Below are positions 8,601 to 18,260 of a stretch of 21,501 nt of DNA, one piece after another. The notes under the pieces were generated by a model that was not told where the DNA came from, did not search any database, and saw nothing but the letters and a program-made list of their open reading frames with translations. The position numbers were made by a program, and so were the translations under genes. This DNA comes from Nemertoderma westbladi. Its lineage: Eukaryota; Xenacoelomorpha; Nemertodermatida; Nemertodermatidae. Position 1 is the first letter of the stretch. Each line of letters begins with the position of its first letter. The stretch spans positions 1 to 21,501 of the forward strand of contig JAUCBJ010008075.1 of the NCBI GenBank assembly GCA_032718475.1. The letters run 5' to 3'.

Positions 8601-9862
8601 GGGGCGTCTAGACCCCGCTCTATACCTAGTCCCAAGGGGCGTCTAGACCTCGCTCTATACCTAGCCCCCGCTCTATACCTAGCCCCAAGGGGCGTCTAGA
8701 CCCCGCTCTATACCTAGCCCCAAGGGGCGTCTAGACCCCGCTCTATACCTAGCCCCAAGGGGCGTCTAGACCCCGCTCTATACCTAGCCCCCAGGGTCGT
8801 CTAGACCCCGCTCTATACCTAGCCCCAAGGGGCGTCTAGACTCCGCTCTATACCTAGCCCCAAGGGGCGTCTAGACCCCGCTCTATACCTAGCCCCAATG
8901 GGCGTCTAGACCCCGCTCTATACCTAGTCCCAAGGGGCGTCTAGACCTCGCTTTATACCTAGCCCCCGCTCTATACCTAGCCCCAAGGGGCGTCTAGACC
9001 CCGCTCTATACCTAGCCCCAAGGGGCGTCTAGACCCCGCTCTATACCTAGCCCCCGATCTATACCTAGCCCCAAGGGGCGTCTAGACCCCGCTCTATACC
9101 TAGCCCCAAGGGGCGTCTAGACCCCGCTCTATACCTAGTCCCAAGGGCCGCCTAGACCTCGCTCTATACCTAGCCTCCAGGGCCGTCTAGACCCCGCTCT
9201 ATACCTAACCCCCAGGGTCGTCTAGACCCGGCTCTATACCTAGCCCCCAGGGCCGCCTAGACCCCGCTCTATACCTAGCCCCAAGGGGCGTCTAGACCCC
9301 GCTCTATACCTAGCCCCAAGGGGCGTCTAGACCCCGCTCTATACCTAGCCCCAAGGGGCGTCTAGACCTCGCTCTATACCTAGTCCCAAGGGCCGCCTAG
9401 ACCCCGCTCTATACCTAGCCCCAAGGGGCGTCTAGACCCCGCTCTATACCTAGCCTCCAGGGCCGTCTAGACCCCGCTCTATACCTAGCCCCAAGGGTCG
9501 TCTAGACCCCGCTCTATACCTAGCCCCAAGGGGCGTCTAGACCCCGCTCTATACCTAGCCCCAAGGGGCGTCTAGACCCCGCTCTATACCTAGCCCCAAG
9601 GGGCAACTAGACCCCGCTCTATACCTAGCCTCCAGGGCCGTCTAGACCCCGCTCTATACCTAACCCCAAGGGTCGTCTAGACCCCGCTCTATACCTAGCC
9701 CCAAGGGCCGCCTAGACCCCGCTCTATACCTAGCCCCAAGGGGCAACTAGACCCCGCTCTATACCTAGCCTCCAGGGCCGTCTAGACCCCGCTCTATACC
9801 TAGCCCCAAGGGCCGTCTAGACCCCGCTCTATACCTAGCCCCCAGGGGCGTCTAGACCCCGC
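5694..9862 (+). repeat. 35-bp minisatellite array of about 119 copies
   Basis: The unit begins TCTAGACCCCGCTCTATACC and continues TAGCCCCAAGGGGCG. About 4.2 kb is occupied with very few length changes (some units lose 1-2 bases; truncated ones near 8660, 8960 and 9050). Each unit contains an XbaI-type palindrome TCTAGA and a potential hairpin GCCCC-AA-GGGGC. Variants (CCCCCAGGGGC, CCCCAAGAGGC, CAGGGCCG) are arranged in repeated order. The array starts about 95 bp after the ABCC exon donor, so it lies in the following intron if that gene is intact. Confidence 0.97.
5810..7843 (+). repeat. 1,013-bp tandem segmental duplication inside the 35-bp array
   Basis: Rare variant units recur at an offset of exactly 1,013 bp: GCTCATACC followed by AAGAGGC at 5893 and 6906, GTCTTGACC at 6301 and 7314, CCTAAACCCC at 6791 and 7804, and a GACCACGC unit near 6517 and 7530. 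Between these markers the two blocks look essentially identical. The first block is about 5810-6822 and the second about 6823-7843. It represents about 29 units copied at once, probably by unequal exchange or replication slippage, recently relative to the unit divergence. Confidence 0.9.
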
Positions 9863-10385
9863 GGAAAAACACCGACAACCTGTTATTAACACCGAATGAA
9901 ATGCACCAGTGACGTGTACTTACATAAATATTTTTTTGATATGTTCAACCACCCCCCCCCCCCCCCCCCCCCCCCTCAATAATAAATAAATAAATACATA
10001 AATATATTTTGATACGTTGGTGACCGTTCCGAGCACAACTCCTCACCTATTTGAAATACATTGTATGAAAACATTAAATGTATGTAAATAATTTTTCTAT
10101 GATAAATAAAAATGTGCAAAAATTTCACAGTTAAATAACACCTTGTTAAATATAGTTAAATAAATACCATCCTGCTGTAATAACAAGGTAACACAACACT
10201 CTCTCAAATGTCCCGCTGTCCCACCTCTTGCCGAACTGTCTTCAGCAAATAATTAATAAAATAACTCTGAATACTAATAATTTCTTTTATTAATATTTTT
10301 TTTGTATATTTTTAAAATCACACAACGATTTACGACGCTGGTGGTGTTGTGTATAGACTATATATTTTAATAATAATATTTTCAG
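9863..10385. other. AT-rich spacer with a poly-C tract
   Basis: A run of 24 C (9952-9975) is followed by AATAAATA-type simple sequence. Two similar segments, ACATAAATAT-x-TTTTGATA (about 9922 and 9995), flank the tract. A pyrimidine-ending TTTTCAG precedes the ATG at 10386 and could be a splice acceptor. No gene was seen. Confidence 0.6.
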
Positions 10386-11463
10386 ATGGCGCAAATCGAA
10401 GTTATAACCCTAGCCCAGTTGCAAGAGAATTCTAACGATATTGAGTTCTCTCCTGAAGGGAATAGACTATTCGCTACAATTCTACACGTAACCAGGCCGT
10501 CAGCAACGATAGACAAATACAAAACTGTTAAGGTTGCCGAGACGAAGAGGACCATAAAGGAACCCATTTATGATAGAATGTTTGTTATGGGCGATATGGC
10601 TGAGTCGAGGTGCTATGTTATGTTTACGGATAATTCGCGGGAATCGGCTAAAGTTCTGAAGTATAAAGAATTTACCATCGGCTCAGTCGTTGCAATAAAG
10701 GAACCATTGATTGACGGGTTCCTTGGTAACGACATGGATAACCCCATGGTAGTTACCTTCTACCCGCTCCTCCCCGCCACACCCGCGGCCGCTATCCTTG
10801 GAAGGGAAAGTTGGATTTCAGCAATTCCTTTTGAGGAATTTGAATCTAAGGTTGGACTGCGGCCGCGTGGTGTCGCCAACGTGTGGCGGTTGGCTCTGTG
10901 ACAGACGGGAGGAGCTGGGACCCGTCAGTCAATGTGTTTGCGTGACAAAACCACAGGAACGCGGATGGGCGTTGTCGTTGCGAGCGCGGTGCTTTAACAA
11001 CGACATCATCATAGATTTTGGAATGGCTTACGTAAGTTGGAGTCTTACTAAATTATTTGTTTCATCTCAGTCGCTGAATCTGCCACCCTCCCTCATTGAC
11101 GAAGATGGGTTAAGGCAATGCATCCGCGGCATTGCTGCAGCTGTGAATAATGGCGGTGGTTGGACAGTCACGGGCTGGTACAAGTGCGCAGTATCGAAGG
11201 AGGACGCTACTACCAGCGCTGTGAATGAGCTTCACATATCAACGTTGAAGCCGTCCAACCCCGTTAATATTGAGAACATGAAATATCGCCGTGCCGCCCC
11301 TCTCGTTCCTGTGGTTCATGTTCTACAACCTCGACTGGTCCCGATAATTCAGGTCGCCCCAGTTCCTGATGTTTTGGGTCCCGATGCTGCTGATGCGCCA
11401 CCAGAGGTACCGTTACAAGCTGATCCCGAAGCTGCCGTTGATTCGTCACCAGATCCAGAATAA
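10386..11463 (+). pseudogene. Unrecognised protein gene with two apparent frame disruptions
   Basis: The first frame starts at an ATG at 10386, directly after TTTTCAG, and runs to 10901. Its first ~150 residues look protein-like: alternating hydrophobic/charged, beta-rich, possibly OB-fold-like, with MFVMGD and GSVVAIKEP. The third frame then carries protein-like sequence at about 10868-10943 (VAVGSVTDGRSWDPSVNVFA). From about 10945 a further frame runs to a stop at 11463, with VTKPQERGW, LIDEDGLRQ, GGWTVTGWYK and ELHISTLKPSNP, ending in a proline/acid-rich tail. Two successive one-base losses would explain this. Alternatives are unannotated introns or sequence error. I do not recognise the family. 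It is intronless over this span and lies between the ABCC exon and structured unit copy 2. No function is assigned. Confidence 0.5.
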
Positions 11464-12704
11464 TCCAGATGTACAGGCTGATTAACTGTTATTTTTATAA
11501 GTAGACCTAGGCCTACAGATATTATATTACGACGCCGGTACCGTTACCGGCAAAAGTAGAATAAGTCTAAAAGTAGAATATATACGTATGGTAATGCGGT
11601 ATGGTACTGCGGTACGGTACACACACAGTACTGCAGAACAGCAGTTTTCCAGTATCATTTCGTACATATCCAGTCAGCCAGTTCGGCAGTTTACATATTA
11701 TAACAGTATATAATGCAGTAATGTTAGCCTACTGTTAGTTAATTTTATTTATAGGCTAGAGTGTACGGGTTTTATAAGCAATAGCTTCTTATATCCTATT
11801 ATCATTAAATCAAATATTATGTATAATAATATGTTATGCAGTTCTGTGTATTTTGTTATTACAGTAGGCCGGCCTACATCAGTATTATGCTATTATGTGT
11901 ACATTGTAGTAGGCTTAGTACCGTACTTGTTTATCAATATAATTATAATAGGTCTACCGGTATGTGCTTACAGTATTATAAACTAATATTTCTATCATTG
12001 TAATGCATTCTTTCTACCCAAAACAGTAAACTTATTGCCTTTTAACCTGTGTAAAACTCCACCTTTTGTAACGTTTTTATCTTTTCCTGTCCACTAACGG
12101 TACTGTTGTATCTCGTAGTTATTGAACTATTACCATATATTGACTAAGTTATGTTATTACATTTCTGTGCACGCTGTCTCTACTCTACTGACTGTACTGT
12201 ACTACTGTACATGTGTACAATTATTATTATGTAATTTGCTTCTAACTTATTAATGTTTATATTACCCCTGAAATTTTTAAGCCTTACAAGATGGACACAT
12301 TTCATTTGAATCTCGGGTTCTCAAGATTATAAAATCAATGACACAAAATTATTTTCAAAAATTGGAGACAGACACCTTTATTTTCTAAAATATTCACAAA
12401 TAATATTTATTTAGAAAGTTCAGTTCGGTAACATTAATGGAGTGTTTTTTAACCTTCAGAACATAAAAGATTGAAGGAACTACTGTACAACATCGCAACG
12501 AAACTAAAAAAAGTAGAAATATTTTACAATTTTATTAAAACAGAAAAACTTTTATTTTGATACATATATTCAACGTATAAGACGTTTTGTGTTATAATTT
12601 AGCACTTTAAAATCAAAAACATATATTAAGTCTGTTTTAAACTGATGAGGGTTGACATTAAGGATGTAAACTGTAATACTTAGAAACTTTCACTTTCTAC
12701 CCAT
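11464..12704. other. AT-rich stretch, no gene seen
   Basis: No coding or RNA gene could be supported. It contains several copies of the palindromic words TAGGCCTAC and ACCGGTA, short TACTGTAC-type runs near 12190-12220, and long AT-rich sequence to 12700. Part of it may be the 3' UTR of the broken gene ending at 11463. Confidence 0.5.
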
Positions 12705-13165
12705 CCGTAGGCCTACTTCAGCTCAGCTCTCAGCTCTCGGAGCAAATACCACACCCTGGTTTGCCATTCCACAGGGTGGGTGGAGTCAGATATGAGGCCC
12801 ATCACCCATAATCTACTCTGGCGCACATGACCCACCATTGGCTGTGCAGCTCATCTGCTGGGTCATGCCCTGTACCCCTGCTGCCATGTGCAGGTCGCAG
12901 TGAAGTGCACTCAGAGTGAACATGAGAACACTCTACTCCTGACCAGCCATTGGTAGATCACCATCTGCAGGCCATATACCCCTGCAGCCAAGTATATGGG
13001 TCCTTAATCCAGGACCAACAGCGTCCTCATCCCAGAACGAAGGGGGTCCTAGTTACAGGACCAGATTTGCCCTAGTAAGAGGGTCTATGCAGCTACAGGT
13101 GGCACCTCCTTTTTGCTGCATGGAGGTGGCAAGTTTTCTTGATCAATGACCTAAAATACCTGACC
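12705..13165. repeat. GC-richer unidentified block with an internal degenerate duplication
   Basis: This block differs in composition from its AT-rich surroundings and has no long reading frame. TGACCCACCATTGG (about 12828) and TGACCAGCCATTGG (about 12939) start two similar ~60-bp segments, 111 bp apart, each continuing with CATCTGC and TACCCCTGC. Most likely it is a piece of an old interspersed repeat, but no family was recognised. TAGGCCTAC motifs bound the block. Confidence 0.4.
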
Positions 13166-13320
13166 TGACTTAAGGCCTACTAAGGCCTACTTAATGCTTT
13201 GCTTTTGTTATTTGTATGTAATATATTTATATTTTGTATGTATTTTTTATATTTTTGGTGAATAATACTGATAATCTCCATGATTGAAAAGTTTATAGTT
13301 TATTATTAATAATATATTTC

Positions 13321-13470
13321 TGTAAAAGCTTTTGCGGATATAACCAGTCATGTTCTCCGCAATATACCGTGTAGGTGTTTTAGCGGACATAACAAGCCAT
13401 TTCCCCCGCAATGCGCAGTATAGGTGCTTTAGCGGACATAACAAGCCATTTTCACCGCAATGCGCTTAAT
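13321..13470 (+). repeat. Three ~50-bp direct repeats upstream of structured unit copy 2
   Basis: Three tandem segments contain GCGGATATAAC or GCGGACATAAC followed by CCGCAAT. The later two share TTTAGCGGACATAACAAGCC and end in CCGCAATGCGC. Each can pair GCGG with CCGC as a small hairpin. Copy 3 has weaker counterparts (ACGGACATA and GCGGACATGG near 20060-20110), and both units begin with TGTAAAAGCTTTTG. Position and conservation suggest regulatory elements upstream of the candidate RNA. Confidence 0.72.
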
Positions 13471-13506
13471 ACTCTAAAAGACTGGAACTCAGATGACGAA
13501 ATCTGT

Positions 13507-13568
13507 CAGCTGATTTACTGTAAACGTGGAACATCTCTTTGTCCAGCTCGCTCAGCTCAGCCAATCAG
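13507..13568 (+). promoter_or_regulatory. Probable promoter region of unit copy 2: CAGCTG plus CCAATCAG box
   Basis: CAGCTG (13507-13512) is followed 54 bp later by CCAATCAGAGCG (13561), a good match to the NF-Y CCAAT box. Copy 3 has the same pair 58 bp apart. The CCAAT box lies 575 bp before the first TCCTAAAG hairpin here and 552 bp in copy 3. The transcription start is not determinable. Confidence 0.5.
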
Positions 13569-13861
13569 AGCGATTTTCATTTTATCTTGTACAGAGGCCT
13601 ACGGAAAACCGCGCAATGCATTACGGTCTTTGTTTACCTTTCTGAGCGAGAGAACTGCTTGGAAATTCTTCTGTACTTCTGTGTTGGAAGTTTCAGACTT
13701 TGACCTAAACATCAGAAACATCAGATGGCTTTGATTACAAGAACGTAAAACTATTAACGCGGCACTACGCAACGCGATTCAACTACCGCATCACACCGCA
13801 ATTCATGCATTGCTGCACATGGAACACTGCATAAGTAACACATACTGACTGTTCACCGCAT

Positions 13862-14484
13862 TATTTGATTCTGTTATTAATTGGTGTTATGTTGGTGTAT
13901 ATTGCTGATATATTTGGAGAATACCGATGAATAATCATAAAACCCCCAATCTTCTTGATTACTAAAGGTTAGAGCAACTGCGACTTACATTATAGTGGTT
14001 TTTGTGTGAATTGAATGCTATTTCATAATCCCTACATGTGTCAGTTGCGATCCTCCTTATATATGATCAAATTCAGTGACGGTCGGCAGAACAGTGCGCA
14101 GTAGTGTGAACTAGTGTGAAGGTTAATAAAGCATCTCCTAAAGAATGCGCTTTTTACGAAACTCAGTAGCCATCCAGTTGTGATTAGTATAAGTCATAAC
14201 TCTGTTTTATACTTAAAGCGCCACGTCCTAAAGGAACTGTTAATATTTCCCCGAAAGTGAATAATATTGTCAGAGATTATATATTGACGATCAATCGAAT
14301 AATACAGTAGGTCTACACTGCAATCACTATCAAAGCATCCGAATCCAGTCTCCCTTAACTGTGGGTGAATGATCGCGCACAGGCTGGCTTCGGCTGATGT
14401 AACTTCAGTACATTAAATAATTGATATACAAAAGACAATTAAAATTGGCAGGTTAAACTGCTAAAGGTCTAAAAGCGCGAACAA
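13862..14484 (+). ncRNA. Candidate structured ncRNA unit, copy 2
   Basis: The anchors match copies 1 and 3 in the same order: TTCTTGAT at 13952, TCCTAAAG at 14136 in a GCAT/ATGC hairpin, TCCTAAAGGA at 14226, the long helix CCGAA-t-CCAGTC (14339-14350) with GGCTGG-c-TTCGG (14382-14393), TCGCGC at 14373-14378, the hairpin TTGGCAG/CTGCTAA (14445-14451 with 14458-14464), and GCGCGA followed by ACA at 14475-14483. Relative to copy 1 the long helix shows T-A to C-G, A-T to G-C and T-A to T-G changes; the GGCAG hairpin shows G-U to A-U and G-C to G-U. All keep pairing. No long frame spans the core. Upstream repeats and a CCAAT box suggest its own promoter. Function and RNA class are unknown. This is the best-delimited of the three copies. 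Confidence 0.55.
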
Positions 14485-15727
14485 TTTCATAAATGGCATG
14501 CCTCTGTTCATTTTATATTGCAAAGAATACTGTTACAGTGGTATCCTTTTATATAATTCATTAATCTCAATCATTGTTCAACTCTATAATCGCGCCATTT
14601 TGAAATTAATATGCATTCGATATTGGATATTGTTTACACGAATAAATTAGAGATTCCACATCAATCATATTATTTTTCATTTAGTTTTGGTCGACTAATA
14701 GTCACACAAATTATTATCGTTTTGCATTGAGTTGCAATCACTTAAGGTATGAGCGGCTTATTGAATGTGTTATAATGTGATACAGTATACCTCATGTTGA
14801 TAATCGGCTTGCACTAAGTGGCAGTGTCGGCGGACCCAGCTATGTAGCACCCCCAAATTTCGCGGTCTCCCATGTAGTATACTTTCCCTTTTCATTCCTA
14901 TTCTCAAGTCCTGTGACTTGAGCAGGCGTTTCATGAAATTCATTGGCTGCCCATCACATCTATTCTACAGTATCACCGCTCAAGATTGTGTTAGGCATAG
15001 AGGTTGATTATGCCGGCGGGAACAGTGTCAATCAAACTTCAGGTGGTGTATATGCAGGATAATGCTTTGATATAGCTACTGCATAATGTAAGACTGCATG
15101 TACTGACTGGCGTAAAATAACCTCAAACATTAAATTAGAGTATTGTGCGTTTAAAAGCTACTTTTAATATTAAAACATAAAGCAATTGCAGTGTCGTTAC
15201 GGTTGCAGTGTCTTGACGTATTTTGTGACAAAACAATAAATCATTTTTTTCATATGCAACCAATGAGCTCGAGATTACTTTTTCCTTTTGTGGTCAATGC
15301 GGGTGTTCTACTTTATGCATCAATGGTATTGATACTATACAGTAACATATCTACAGTACTTTAAATACTAAGAACATGAGGGGAACTGTTTGTGTTATTG
15401 GTTTTCATGGAATGGTGATCATTACATATTTCTGATTGGTGACGAATGTAGGAATAGGTTGATTAAAGGAAAGGAGCAGGTTACAGTTGTACGTTATTCT
15501 AACCAAATAAATAATTATCGATGGATATTAGCGCAGGGAAACATTTAAATGTTTAAAGGGATGAAGTAAATTTTGACATTCTTCTCATACTTATGTCATT
15601 GTATATTATCATCATGATTGAATACAAAACATTCACATTAAGCATTTATTTGAAGTATCTATATGAATTTGCAATGTTTTTTACATTTCAACTACTGTAT
15701 GACAAAACTATGTATCGGACACTCCAT
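14485..15727. other. AT-rich stretch, no gene seen
   Basis: No coding region, tRNA or transposon end was recognised. There is a short GC-richer patch near 14815-14900 without recognisable content. Confidence 0.5.
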
Positions 15728-15930
15728 GGCTATCCACCCCTTGCTTTACTCCCCCTGCAGAAGCCAGGTCCCATTATACCGCTGGGTTTGCGTAAGCACT
15801 AATGTCTAAAGTGTCTTGCTTAGGGACACAACAATGTGAAATTTCTACAGCCTTTAGTCGGATTTGAACCTGCGCCGCCAATCACAAATGTGAAGGCAGT
15901 TCAGGCGCTGTGACACGCTTGGACACTTAT
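15728..15930 (-). mobile_element. tRNA-derived SINE, minus strand
   Basis: Read on the minus strand, the head has an A-box-like TGTCACAGCGCCTG (15915-15902) and an exact RNA polymerase III B box GGTTCAAATCC (15870-15860), in a degenerate leucine/serine-type tRNA context. The body follows, with TTGTGTCCCTAAGCAAGACAC (15833-15813) and AAACCCAGCGGTATAATGGG, a central sequence type common in tRNA-SINEs of marine animals. The acceptor stem does not pair, so it is not a functional tRNA. The 3' limit is uncertain. Confidence 0.75.
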
Positions 15931-15935
15931 ATAGT

Positions 15936-16200
15936 AAGTAAGAACTTATAGTTTTTATATTTAAAAGTCTAACCATAACTATAAAATATTTTAAAAGACA
16001 TCACGATTAACACTATACTAAATGATAAATATTGTATGTCTTTCAACTATATTATATATATGGTTACTTTATTAAATATTGTTAAAAAGTACGGTAAGGG
16101 AACATTTTTAGTAATTGAATTGGCAATTACAATTGGCACGAATGCTTTAAAGAGACTAGCCAGGGCGCATCTCTGCCTTGCATCCTAAATGAGGGTATTG
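15936..16200. other. AT-rich spacer
   Basis: Nothing was recognised between the SINE and the inverted-repeat element at 16201. Confidence 0.5.
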
Positions 16201-16399
16201 GGTCGAAGGTCCGAATGAGAAGAAGGTCCGAAATTGGCGTCGCTTAGTCTTGTCATAGATTTAACTGTAACCTGTCACATTGACTCTCGTTTATTGTTTT
16301 GGTTAGAATAACCTGCCACTGTAGTCTGCTCCTTTCCCTTTACCTACCTATTCGGACCTTCGTCCCATTCGGAACTTCGTCCTATTCGGACCTTCGTCC
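16201..16399. mobile_element. MITE-like element with repeated-motif inverted ends
   Basis: The left end has GGTCGAAGGTCCGAAT (16201-16216) and a second GAAGGTCCGAA (16222-16232). The right end has three inverted counterparts: TTCGGACCTTCGTCC (16351), TTCGGAACTTCGTCC (about 16369) and TTCGGACCTTCGTCC (about 16385). The ~200-bp unit has no reading frame. Tandem subterminal motifs in inverted orientation fit a non-autonomous DNA transposon. The family is not identified. Confidence 0.65.
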
Positions 16400-17039
16400 T
16401 GGAACCTAAAATGAATACTGGTGTTTTTTCTGTGAAATATAGTTCTGTGGGTATCGCACTGGAAATACATTTTATTTCTTTACTTTACTTTAATTTATTT
16501 TGCATTGTCTTTAATGCAATAGTTTTCACAAATGTAAAATATATCAAATTGTCTCTTAATATTTATTTTATTAAAATTGTATGTGACAAACATTGATACT
16601 ACCACAATTATTTCAATAGTAGGCCTACTCACAACCATTGATGATATAAGTAAATTTTAAATAATCAGTTTTAATTTTCAATAATTGATATACAGTAAAA
16701 AATATGTTGTATATACTACCATTATTCCTACTAATTAATCCAATTAATTCACGTCACCGGTATGAATTATCTACCTATTTAGTTAGACCAGTGTACTGGG
16801 TTGTTGTGTCAACTTAAATGAGATAATTTATTTAAACGGATTCTGAAAGGTAATAAAATGTAAATATGTGTCATGCTTTAATCTGTTGGATTAGCATCCC
16901 ATGTTCATATCTATATACAGTAGATTTATACCTTTCATTATATATATAGTCATTAACACTAACGTTTAACTAATAAAATTCACGCACATGCAGGTTTATC
17001 TCTTTTACAGATGTATAATTTCATAGGATATATTCCTAC
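16400..17039. other. AT-rich stretch, no gene seen
   Basis: It includes a 61-codon frame with no protein-like character and a TAGGCCTAC palindrome near 16621. Nothing else was recognised. Confidence 0.5.
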
Positions 17040-18260
17040 CTACTTTGGCCTAGCCAATGGATGCGCATTAATTGATGGTAATTCGCCCCATTATTGGTTG
17101 ATCTACTTTCTCTCGGCCAAAGCCATCTTTTCCCTTTGGCCTTTATGCTAGCTTCTTCCCGGAGATGAGCTGGCATCTCTCCCTCAGGCTGGCAATGTAT
17201 ATTGCCCTGGTTTGTTGGTATATCGTATAGCCAATCATGATTCGTAAATCATGACTTTCCCCATTTTCCGCTGGGTGGTGCAGCGAATTGGATCCGCGAA
17301 CACCCCCCCCCCCCCATGCTATCTTCCCAGTGAGAAGATAGCAACAACCTCTAGTGCGCCCCAATTCCGCTGGAATCCAATCTAACATTGGATGTAGGGT
17401 GGAATTATTTTCTTGGGGCCAGCTTTCCAGACTAGCCCCTCTGGGTCTGTTCTCACTACCCATCCTTGATACATGCGAGCTAAGTTGTACCAAGGTATCT
17501 GGTGTCTCTGTTTAGACGATCGCCCTTTCTCCTCACTCAATTTTTCTAACCTGGACTCTATCATCCAATCCCCTCACCTCACTAGTCCCATAGGACACAT
17601 CCTCCACTCTCTGCTCGCCCTCCACATTTGGATCTCGCACTCTTCTCTTTCCCCCCCCCCCCAAACTCTAACATCTCTTCCCCATGCCCCTTTGATACTC
17701 AACACCGGTTTTAGTCTCACTCTCTGCACTCCTGTCGGGTTCCCACATTCTCATTCGTGCGGCCGCACTTGAAAAATTAGATCTAATGTCTCGTCCTCCC
17801 GTTTTAGTCAATTAGTCCCCAGTCCCAAAAGCTAATTGGAAAAGGTTATATCTGACTATAGTACGTATATTATACTTCCTTAGGTCTACGTATAGCACTG
17901 ATTGATTACGTACGTATAAGTATTAATTGCACTTAAATGAGTTATTTGTACATTTAAGTCCTCGTGGTGTCTTCCAGGCAAGGCACATTAACATCACCCA
18001 TAACCAGTCCTAGAGTGCTCCTCCCGTCCCGTACCCTCCGGAAACAATCTCATCTCCTTGCCCCTATCATATCGTCCTGTCTCGGGCATTTCCTTTTCTC
18101 CTGTTTGTTCATCAGGGCCATCATCCGCAATGATACCGCTTTGCCAACCCCTGTAGTTGGATCCTTGGGCGCGGGCGTTATCATTTCACGGTATCGTTTC
18201 GCTGGCGGCCTATTGAAAAATCAGAGTAGACTAACTAAGCCCATGCCATTTACAGTGTAA
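17040..18260. other. GC-richer, pyrimidine-rich block of unknown origin
   Basis: The plus strand is C/T-rich with poly-C runs at 17303-17315 and 17651-17662, and frames of 98-116 codons exist on both strands (17143-17493 minus, 17473-17772 plus, 17964-18260 plus). None shows a recognisable domain, and they overlap antisense to each other. The strand asymmetry could reflect an old retroelement on the minus strand, but no reverse-transcriptase motif was seen, so no gene is called. Confidence 0.4.

Noticed and set aside
5694-9862. CRISPR array
   Set aside because: Units are directly contiguous with no unique spacers, and the setting is a eukaryotic intron.
13411-13734. 107-codon frame upstream of unit copy 2
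   Set aside because: It spans the ~50-bp repeats and the CCAAT region, has no domain, and copy 3 has no equivalent protein.
15860-15930. Functional tRNA gene (Leu/Ser type)
   Set aside because: The B box is perfect, but the acceptor stem does not pair and a SINE body follows.
17143-18260. Protein genes or a LINE fragment in the pyrimidine-rich block
   Set aside because: Frames overlap on opposite strands, span poly-C runs and show no reverse-transcriptase, endonuclease or other motif.
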